Below are positions 1 to 5,182 of a DNA stretch of 5,182 bases, in pieces. The stretch comes from Candidatus Hydrogenedentota bacterium (lineage in GTDB: Bacteria > Hydrogenedentota > Hydrogenedentia > Hydrogenedentiales > CAITNO01). The stretch is from the NCBI GenBank assembly GCA_903922535.1, contig CAIXUF010000524.1:1-5182 (forward strand), read 5' to 3'. The notes under the pieces were generated by a model that was not told where the DNA came from, made no database searches, and saw only the letters and a list, made by a program, of their open reading frames with translations. How positions within the stretch are numbered: the first letter of the stretch is position 1; each line of letters begins with the position of its first letter. A program made the position numbers and the translations under genes.

Positions 1-2202
1 CCCGGCATGCTCTCCATGGTGCCCGGATGGTACCTCCGCGCGGAAGGGCCCGAGCAGGATCAATTGCGCCGCCTGATGGAGGTGTATCGCTATCTCCGCC
101 AGGAAGGCGTTGCCGGGCGCTGGTCGCACATGATGCATCCAAGGATTGACGGCGACACCGACTATTACTATGACCAGCGGGTGAGCCAGGACGGCAAGAA
201 GGCGTGCATTATCCCCAAACACCTTGCCAAGGGGGAGGTCACGATCTATCCCAAAGGCCTGCTCCCCGAATACGGCTATGAGGTCGGCTACGAATGCGCC
301 AAAGACCGATCCACACGAAACGGCGCGGATCTCATGGCGAACGGCATCGTTCTCAAGGACCCCGCACCCGGTGAGTTGATCTACCTGGGCCTGCCGGACA
401 TGCCCGGCACCGGACGGGACACGACGGTTCCCAACGCACCGGGACAAGCCTTCGCCCGTCCTGAAACCAACCTGGGCCACAGCGGTGTCGGGCTCTACTG
501 GTCGTCGGCCGAAGGCAACGGATGGATCAGCTACTACGAAGTTCGTCGCGATGACGAAGTCATCGGAAAGGCGAGCGTCGGAACCTATTACTTTGACCAC
601 AACCCCGGCTGGGACATCAAAGCCCATTACGCCGTTCGGGCCGTAACAGACGATGGCAAACAGGCAAGCGCGTGGACTGCCGCAACACTGTTGGCCGGCG
701 GCCCAGGCGTGTATGCGGCATTGGGCGGGCATTTTGAGCAGGCAGGCCGCGACGGATGGCGCGCCGAAACCACGGCGGATGGCGGCACGTTCACGGAAAT
801 GACCTGGGTGCCGCCCGCCAAAAGCACCGCAGGCGACACAGGCGGCACGCCCAACCAGCCGGGTGGGGTGGAAGGCTATTGGGAGGGGCCTGGCCAGGCG
901 AGAGTGGGCCGGGGCTGGCAGCAGGCGTCTCCCGAGGTCGCCTGCATGCGCACATGGACCGCGCCCCTCTCGGGAAAAGTGACCGTTGTGGGCCGCGCGA
1001 TGAAGGAATGCTACCGGCAGGCGATGGGCGGGCCCTTGCGCGTCCGCATTCTCCACGGCGAAAAGCAGGCATGGCCCGAACAGGGATGGGCCGAAGTTCC
1101 CGTCAACAATCTGCAGGGCGTCATGCATGATTTCACCCTGGATCTTGCCGCCGGGGATGTTCTCCGCTTTGTTCTAGACCGCGGCACCGCTCCCGACACG
1201 GACATTATCGCCTGGATGCCCAGGATGGTGTACGCACCGGAGAAAACCGCAACGGAAGGCACCTCCGTCCGTATTCTCTGCGGCGCGGAAAAGGACTACA
1301 CAGACCAGACCGGCAACCTGTGGTCACGCGACGCGTTCTTCACCGGAGGAACGGCGGCTTCCACAGACGTGGCTATCTCCGGCGCATCGCCGACGAATGA
1401 GGACGGCGCGCTCTATCAGCACGGCCGGATGGGGAATGATTTCACCTATACCCTTCCCGTCAAGCCCGGGATCTATACCGTCCGGCTGAAGTTCGCCGAA
1501 ACCCAGTATGCATGGTCCTTTGAGCGCCCCTTCAACCTGAGCATCAACGGACGGCGCGTGCTGGAAAACTTCGACGTCTGCCAGGCCGCGCACGGATCGA
1601 ATCGTGCCTACGAACGGGTCTTTCACCATCTGGTGCCCGATGCGGCGGGGAATCTGGTCCTCCGGTTTACCGGCGGTGTTGAACCCATGCAGAAGTCGGA
1701 CGAGGCGCTGGTGAAGGCCATTGAAGTCCTGCCCGAAACAAGACCGACCGTGCGCATCGATGCCGGCGCCGAAAAGGAGTTCGTCGACTGGAACAGCTTC
1801 ATCTGGAGCGCCGACACGGATTTCGACGGGGGAACGGTCCTCCAGTCGGACGCACCGGTGAGCCAGGCCTCGCCCACGCTCTACGATCAAGCGCTCTACC
1901 AGACGGCCCGCAGCGGAAAGGCTTTCCGCTACTCCGTTCCCGTGCCGCCGGGACTGTACACGGTCCACCTGAAGTTTGCCGAACTGTGGCTGAAAGGAAT
2001 AGGCGAAAGGCCGATGCGCGTTGAGGTCAACGGCCGCGTGATCCGCGACGGCTGGGACCCGGCCACGGCGGCCGGGCAGGCAGGAATGGCCGCGGACATA
2101 CGGTCGGAAGACATTGCGCCGGACAACAGCGGCAGGATCACCATCGGCGTTCGCGCCCTGGGAGACAGCGACGCCATCCTGCAGGGAATTGAAATTGAGT
2201 GA
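1..2202 (+). CDS. Multi-domain glycoside hydrolase-like protein, 3' part: GH36-like tail, FN3, Trp-rich module, two malectin domains
   Basis: The frame is open from the first base, so the start lies upstream; the ATG at 7 is probably internal. About 733 codons are visible, ending in TGA at 2200-2202. Bases 1-420 encode a segment (GGRW-like AGRWSHMMHP, DGKKACIIPK, TIYPKGLLPEYGYEV, GADLMANGI, PGELIYLGLP) resembling the barrel end and C-terminal beta domain of GH36/melibiase-type alpha-galactosidases, recalled by pattern and not tested. Bases about 430-690 encode a fibronectin III domain (PNAPGQA, GLYW, ISYYEVRRD, HYAVRAVTDDGKQAS). Bases about 700-1245 encode a Trp/Gly-rich beta module (GYWEGPGQARVGRGW, DIIAWMPRMVY) that I cannot assign. 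Two malectin-like domains follow at about 1262-1735 and 1745-2199, sharing VRI-x-x-GAEK, WS-x-D-x-x-F-x-GGT, ALYQ, PG-x-YTV-x-LKFAE, ERP and NGR. Malectin and FN3 modules point to sugar binding in an exported protein. Any signal peptide and the catalytic residues would be upstream. The hydrolase identity is moderate; the FN3 and malectin calls are stronger. Confidence 0.8.
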   Translation, partial: PGMLSMVPGWYLRAEGPEQDQLRRLMEVYRYLRQEGVAGRWSHMMHPRIDGDTDYYYDQRVSQDGKKACIIPKHLAKGEVTIYPKGLLPEYGYEVGYECAKDRSTRNGADLMANGIVLKDPAPGELIYLGLPDMPGTGRDTTVPNAPGQAFARPETNLGHSGVGLYWSSAEGNGWISYYEVRRDDEVIGKASVGTYYFDHNPGWDIKAHYAVRAVTDDGKQASAWTAATLLAGGPGVYAALGGHFEQAGRDGWRAETTADGGTFTEMTWVPPAKSTAGDTGGTPNQPGGVEGYWEGPGQARVGRGWQQASPEVACMRTWTAPLSGKVTVVGRAMKECYRQAMGGPLRVRILHGEKQAWPEQGWAEVPVNNLQGVMHDFTLDLAAGDVLRFVLDRGTAPDTDIIAWMPRMVYAPEKTATEGTSVRILCGAEKDYTDQTGNLWSRDAFFTGGTAASTDVAISGASPTNEDGALYQHGRMGNDFTYTLPVKPGIYTVRLKFAETQYAWSFERPFNLSINGRRVLENFDVCQAAHGSNRAYERVFHHLVPDAAGNLVLRFTGGVEPMQKSDEALVKAIEVLPETRPTVRIDAGAEKEFVDWNSFIWSADTDFDGGTVLQSDAPVSQASPTLYDQALYQTARSGKAFRYSVPVPPGLYTVHLKFAELWLKGIGERPMRVEVNGRVIRDGWDPATAAGQAGMAADIRSEDIAPDNSGRITIGVRALGDSDAILQGIEIE
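1262..2199 (+). repeat. Tandem pair of malectin-like domains (diverged intragenic duplication)
   Basis: The last ~310 codons of the first gene split into two halves of about 155 residues that align from end to end. Both open with VRI followed by GAEK plus an acidic residue, then W-S-x-D and F-x-GGT. Both carry ALYQ followed by R-x-G-x-x-F-x-Y, then PG-x-YTV-x-LKFAE, ERP, NGR and an Asp-x-x-x-AA stretch. Both end in a hydrophobic strand (KAIEVLPE in the first, LQGIEIE in the second). This matches the malectin / carbohydrate-binding beta-sandwich pattern seen at the C-termini of many secreted bacterial glycosidases. The copies differ at most other positions, so the duplication is old or the two modules have different ligands. 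Family membership is by motif recognition only. Confidence 0.7.
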
Positions 2203-2241
2203 CCGTCTGCCGCAGTCGCCGTGCAGGCTTCCGGGCATAAC

Positions 2242-3567
2242 ATGACGCAGGAAGATCAGACATCATCGTGGTCGGCGCATTTCGGGATGCTGTTCCGATC
2301 GCTGCAACACAGGAACTTCCGGCTCTTCATCATGGGCCAGGGTCTCTCGCTCATCGGCACATGGATGCAGATGACGGCCGTCACCTGGCTGGTATGGCGG
2401 CTGGGCCACAGCGCCCTGCTGCTCGGTCTCACCGGTTTTGCCGCGCGTATTCCGACCTTCGTGCTGGCGCCTTTCGCGGGCGTGCTGGTCGACCGGGTGA
2501 ACCGGTATCGCCTTGTCCTCCTGACGCAGGTGCTGTCCATGGCCCAGTCCCTGATGCTGGCGGGCCTGATGTATTCGGGCAGGATAGAAATCTGGCACGT
2601 CATCATGCTTTCACTCCTGCTGGGTTTCATTAACGCGCTGGACGTGCCCGCGCGCCAATCGTTCCTCCTCCAGATGCTTGACCGGCGCGAGGACCTGACC
2701 AACGCCATCGCCCTGAACTCCTCCATGGTCAACGGCGCGCGGCTCATTGGCCCCGCGATTGCCGGCTTCCTGATCGCCGGCGCGGGCGAGGCGCTTTGTT
2801 TCCTCATTAACGGACTCAGCTACATTGCCGTGATCGCCGGGTTGTTGATGATGCGCCTTCAGCCCAAAGCGCGTGGGGGGCGGCAGACCGCGGTTCTCGA
2901 AAGCCTTCTGGAGGGATTTCGCTACGCCTTTGGTTTTTCGCCGATTCGCTCCCTGCTGCTCCTGCTGGCGCTGGTCAGCATGGCCGGCGCGTCCTACTCG
3001 CAACTGCTGCCCATCTTCGCACAGCAGATCCTGCACGGCGATGCACGCACGCAGGGCTTTCTCATTTCGGCCACCGCGGTCGGGGCGCTCACCGGGGCGC
3101 TCTATCTTGCCGGGCGGCGCAGCGTGCGCGGGCTTGGTCGGGTGATAGCCTGGGCACCCGCCGTGTTCGGCGCCGGGCTGATCGCGTTGGGGCTTTCGAC
3201 CCGGCTGTGGCTGACCCTGCTGGTTATGCCCGTCATCGGGCTCGCAATGATGGTGCACATGGCCTCAACAAACACCCTGCTGCAAACCATCGTTGAGGAC
3301 GACAAACGCGGCCGGGTGATGAGCTTCTATTCGATGGCCTTCATGGGCACGGTTCCGCTCGGCAGCCTGCTTGCGGGCATTCTGGCGCATCTTATCGGGG
3401 CGCCCTTGACAGTGATTCTGGGCGGCATATGCTGCATCGTCGGCACGGTTGTTTTCCTCCGAAGGCTTCCGGCCCTGCGCAAACTCATCCGGCCCATCTA
3501 TGTGCGGCAGGGGATTATCCCGGAAGCCCCCGCCGACTTGACGCCGGTCGGCGGCATCCTTCCATAG
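2242..3567 (+). CDS. Major facilitator superfamily transporter, MFS_3/EntS-like exporter family
   Basis: A 441-residue inner-membrane protein with about 12 hydrophobic segments, the usual length for the family. The N-terminal half carries the MFS loop 2-3 signature GVLVDRVNRYR (residues 80-90). MFS_3-type motifs follow: NALDVPARQSF (131-141), NAIALNSSMVNGARLIGPAIAG (parts of 154-175) and, in the C-terminal half, LLQTIVEDDKRGRVMSFYSM with PLGSLLAG (about 346-379). Proteins of this type include the enterobactin exporter EntS and are generally proton-driven small-molecule exporters; the substrate here cannot be read. The start is uncertain. A GTG at 2221 would add seven residues, but neither start has a clear Shine-Dalgarno sequence; the ATG at 2242 gives the N-terminus (short polar stretch, then SLQHRNFRLF) usual for the family. 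It begins 39 bases after the preceding stop, consistent with co-transcription. No clear terminator hairpin follows the TAG at 3565-3567. Confidence 0.92.
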   Translation: MTQEDQTSSWSAHFGMLFRSLQHRNFRLFIMGQGLSLIGTWMQMTAVTWLVWRLGHSALLLGLTGFAARIPTFVLAPFAGVLVDRVNRYRLVLLTQVLSMAQSLMLAGLMYSGRIEIWHVIMLSLLLGFINALDVPARQSFLLQMLDRREDLTNAIALNSSMVNGARLIGPAIAGFLIAGAGEALCFLINGLSYIAVIAGLLMMRLQPKARGGRQTAVLESLLEGFRYAFGFSPIRSLLLLLALVSMAGASYSQLLPIFAQQILHGDARTQGFLISATAVGALTGALYLAGRRSVRGLGRVIAWAPAVFGAGLIALGLSTRLWLTLLVMPVIGLAMMVHMASTNTLLQTIVEDDKRGRVMSFYSMAFMGTVPLGSLLAGILAHLIGAPLTVILGGICCIVGTVVFLRRLPALRKLIRPIYVRQGIIPEAPADLTPVGGILP

Positions 3568-3593
3568 CGCCTTGGGCTTTGCAGGAACCGCAA

Positions 3594-3638
3594 TTCCCAT
3601 GCTTCCCATACTTCCCATGCTTCCCGTATTTCCCATGG
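3594..3638 (+). repeat. Five tandem copies of a 9-base repeat, consensus TTCCCATRC
   Basis: The units are TTCCCATGC (3594-3602), TTCCCATAC (3603-3611), TTCCCATGC (3612-3620), TTCCCGTAT (3621-3629) and TTCCCATGG (3630-3638). The first three vary only at position 8; the last two carry further changes. The array lies between the transporter stop and the start signals of the barrel gene. Because the unit is 9 bases, both strands stay open across it: Phe-Pro-Cys/Tyr repeats on plus, Met-Gly-Ser repeats on minus. Neither translation is likely to be real. It could be a slippage-generated minisatellite, a binding site array or a copy of a dispersed intergenic repeat; the window cannot decide. Confidence 0.85.
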
Positions 3639-3670
3639 CCTGATCTTCGCAAGCAAGCCGCGCGCATTTG

Positions 3671-3679
3671 TGCTACGAT
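3671..3679 (+). promoter_or_regulatory. Possible extended -10 promoter element for the barrel gene
   Basis: TGCTACGAT fits an extended -10 (TG-N-TACGAT, hexamer 3674-3679) and lies 35 bases before the ATG at 3714. Transcription would begin near 3686, giving a leader of under 30 bases that still contains the ribosome binding site. No -35 hexamer is recognisable at 16-18 bases upstream, so the call rests on the extended -10 alone. Confidence 0.35.
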
Positions 3680-3701
3680 GATGCCCTTCTCTCAGCCAAA
3701 G

Positions 3702-3707
3702 AAAGGA
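3702..3707 (+). promoter_or_regulatory. Shine-Dalgarno sequence fixing the start of the barrel gene
   Basis: AAAGGA ends six bases before the ATG at 3714, a normal spacing. It supports that ATG over the in-frame ATGs at 3678 and 3681 and over the long upstream extension of the same frame. The signal peptide begins directly at 3714, which agrees. Confidence 0.75.
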
Positions 3708-3713
3708 AAGAAC

Positions 3714-5012
3714 ATGCGCAACATAACAACATGCCCGGGGCTTGGCAAGACTGCCGCTGTCGTTTTCACGGCGTTGGCCTTTATCGCAATAGGCGCAGGC
3801 CTTGCGCGGACCGCATCCGCGGCCGACGCCGGGGACACCGCTTCAAAACCTTGCAAGTTTGTGCAGGACCGTTTTGCCATTGGGTTCTGGGTTGATCCGC
3901 CGCTGGATGAACGGGCGGACGCGCGCTACCATGAACTTGCCGACGCAAACTTCACCATGGTCATCGGATCATCCGCAGGCAGTGACAAGAAGGCGCTGGA
4001 CAAGCAGCTTGAACTCTGCGCGAAGTATGACATGAAAGCCGTGTTGTTCTGCTCCGGGATGGCACCCGCGGATCTGCCGACCGGTCCGGCCTGCTGGGGC
4101 TATGCCCTGCGGGATGAGCCGGGTGCCGCCGATTTCCCCGCATTGCGCGCGCAGGCGGACGGTGTGAAGCAGGCGCGGCCGGGCATGCTGGCGTACATCA
4201 ACATCTTTCCCAACTATGCGAGCCCGGAGCAACTGGGCACACATGACTACGGCGAGTATGTGGCCCGCTTCATAAAGGAGGTTGGCGTTGACGTGCTCAG
4301 CATTGACCATTACCCCATATTCCAACCGGACCAGAAGGACGGCCGCGACAATTACTGCGTCAATCTCGATGAGATGCGCAGGCAGTCACAGGCGGCGGGC
4401 ATCCCGTTCTGGAACTTCTTCAACACCATGCCCTACGGTCCGCACACCGACCCCACAGAGGACCAACTGCGCTGGCAGATATACACCTCGCTGACCTATG
4501 GAGCCAAAGGCATATTATATTTTTGCTATTATACTCCCGTCAGCCCAGAATTTCCAAAGGGTGGCGCCATCATCGCCCGCGACGGCCGGCGCACGCGCCA
4601 CTGGGAACAGGCCCGGCAGATCAACGCGGGGATCAAAAACCTCGGACCCACGCTCATGAAGCTTACGAGCACCGGTGTGTGCCGCGTCACGCCCGAATGC
4701 GCGCCCGCCGAGGCGCTGAAAGACACGCCGATCCGGGACATCGCGCGCGACGCCGTGGACCCGCCGAACGACTATCTGGTGGGCGTCTTCCGGCATGAGG
4801 ACGGACGCCGCGCCGTGATGCTGACCAACTACCGCTTTGCCTACACGGCCTGGCCCACGGTCGAGTTCGACGCCCCCCTGGACCAGGTGAAGGAAGTGGA
4901 CAAGGCCACCGGCGGCGAAATCGCGGTGCATGATGACAGTCCGGAAATGCCCGGCACCCAGCTCTCCCTGGACGCCGGCGAGGGCCGTTTGTTCCTGCTG
5001 CCGCCCCGCTAG
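3714..5012 (+). CDS. Secreted TIM-barrel protein resembling clan GH-A (GH42-like) glycoside hydrolases
   Basis: A 432-residue protein with a Sec signal peptide: Arg2 and Lys12, a hydrophobic core at about 14-31, and a likely cut after Ala36 (TASA|AD). Residues about 54-275 read as eight beta strands of a (beta/alpha)8 barrel: FAIGFWVDP, FTMVIGSS, MKAVLFCSG, CWGYALRDEP, MLAYINIFPN, VDVLSIDHYPI, IPFWNFFNTMPYG and AKGILYFCYYTP. Asp134-Glu135 at the end of strand 4 sits where clan GH-A enzymes carry the acid/base glutamate. Asp198 ends strand 6. Strand 7 has no glutamate at the usual nucleophile place; Asp246 and Glu249 follow it. Residues about 320-432 form a beta-rich C-terminal domain (LVGVFRHEDGRRAVMLTNY through GRLFLLP) common after such barrels. 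The likely role is a glycosidase or glycan-binding protein outside the cytoplasm; the substrate is unknown. It has its own ribosome binding site and possible promoter. Cys7 lacks a preceding hydrophobic stretch, so it is not a lipoprotein lipobox. Confidence 0.85.
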   Translation: MRNITTCPGLGKTAAVVFTALAFIAIGAGLARTASAADAGDTASKPCKFVQDRFAIGFWVDPPLDERADARYHELADANFTMVIGSSAGSDKKALDKQLELCAKYDMKAVLFCSGMAPADLPTGPACWGYALRDEPGAADFPALRAQADGVKQARPGMLAYINIFPNYASPEQLGTHDYGEYVARFIKEVGVDVLSIDHYPIFQPDQKDGRDNYCVNLDEMRRQSQAAGIPFWNFFNTMPYGPHTDPTEDQLRWQIYTSLTYGAKGILYFCYYTPVSPEFPKGGAIIARDGRRTRHWEQARQINAGIKNLGPTLMKLTSTGVCRVTPECAPAEALKDTPIRDIARDAVDPPNDYLVGVFRHEDGRRAVMLTNYRFAYTAWPTVEFDAPLDQVKEVDKATGGEIAVHDDSPEMPGTQLSLDAGEGRLFLLPPR

Positions 5013-5043
5013 CAGCGTTTGCAAGAAACACCCCTCCGCATAC

Positions 5044-5072
5044 TTGACACGAATCATTGAATGTCGTATTAT
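5044..5072 (+). promoter_or_regulatory. Sigma-70 type promoter of the tRNA-Phe gene
   Basis: A perfect -35 hexamer TTGACA (5044-5049) is followed after exactly 17 bases by TATTAT (5067-5072), one base from the consensus -10. Transcription would start near 5079, about five bases before the mature tRNA 5' end, so the leader is very short. The -10 region is markedly AT-rich against the GC-rich surroundings. Confidence 0.88.
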
Positions 5073-5083
5073 ATCCACGTCGT

Positions 5084-5159
<76 letters not shown>

Positions 5160-5182
5160 TTCTTTTTGTCTATGCGAGCCGG

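Noticed and set aside
1324..2238. Long minus-strand open frame (304 codons) opposite the malectin domains
   Set aside because: It is antisense to a clear domain-bearing gene, shows no recognisable domain, and is expected from GC-rich codon bias.
3568..3593. Terminator after the transporter gene
   Set aside because: No convincing stem-loop with a T-run is seen in the gap.
3265..3636. Minus-strand frame beginning with Met-Gly-Ser repeats
   Set aside because: The repeats are only the 9-base array read backwards, and the rest lies antisense to the transporter.
3594..3638. CRISPR-like array
   Set aside because: The units are 9 bases with no spacers, far too short for CRISPR repeats.
3429..3713. 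In-frame upstream extension of the barrel gene, giving a 527-residue reading frame
   Set aside because: It overlaps the transporter's C-terminus and runs through the 9-base repeat as Phe-Pro-Cys/Tyr. The Shine-Dalgarno sequence and signal peptide both place the start at 3714.
5160..5167. Intrinsic terminator after the tRNA
   Set aside because: A T-rich run is present, but no dedicated GC hairpin precedes it apart from the tRNA's own stems, and the window ends soon after.

Overview
The window is a GC-rich bacterial stretch (roughly 60% GC by eye) with three long plus-strand protein genes and one tRNA gene. The sequence does not name the organism. Large multi-module secreted sugar-active proteins with fibronectin III and malectin modules, next to a Sec-exported TIM-barrel protein, are typical of polysaccharide-degrading Planctomycetes/Verrucomicrobia/Lentisphaerae-type bacteria and of candidate phyla such as Hydrogenedentes or Sumerlaeota. 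That placement is inference only.

Layout. Positions 1-2202 hold the 3' part of a large protein whose beginning lies outside the window. It has what looks like the tail of a GH36/melibiase-like hydrolase, then a fibronectin III domain, a tryptophan-rich beta module I cannot name, and two tandem malectin domains. After 39 bases comes a 12-helix major facilitator transporter of the MFS_3 (EntS-like) exporter type (2242-3567). A 146-base gap (3568-3713) contains five copies of a 9-base repeat, a possible extended -10 promoter and a good ribosome binding site. These lead into a 432-residue exported protein with a recognisable (beta/alpha)8 barrel resembling clan GH-A glycoside hydrolases (3714-5012). 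A consensus sigma-70 promoter (5044-5072) then drives a complete tRNA-Phe(GAA) gene with encoded CCA (5084-5159).

How they fit. The first and third proteins look like carbohydrate-binding or carbohydrate-cleaving products acting outside the cytoplasm, and the transporter between them may move a small molecule across the inner membrane. The first gene and the transporter could share a transcript. The barrel gene has its own start signals. The tRNA is an independent housekeeping unit. No CRISPR array, insertion sequence, transposase or phage gene is visible. The most interesting points are the barrel protein, which has an acid/base-like glutamate after strand 4 but no glutamate at the strand 7 position, the unassigned Trp-rich module, and the 9-base repeat array.
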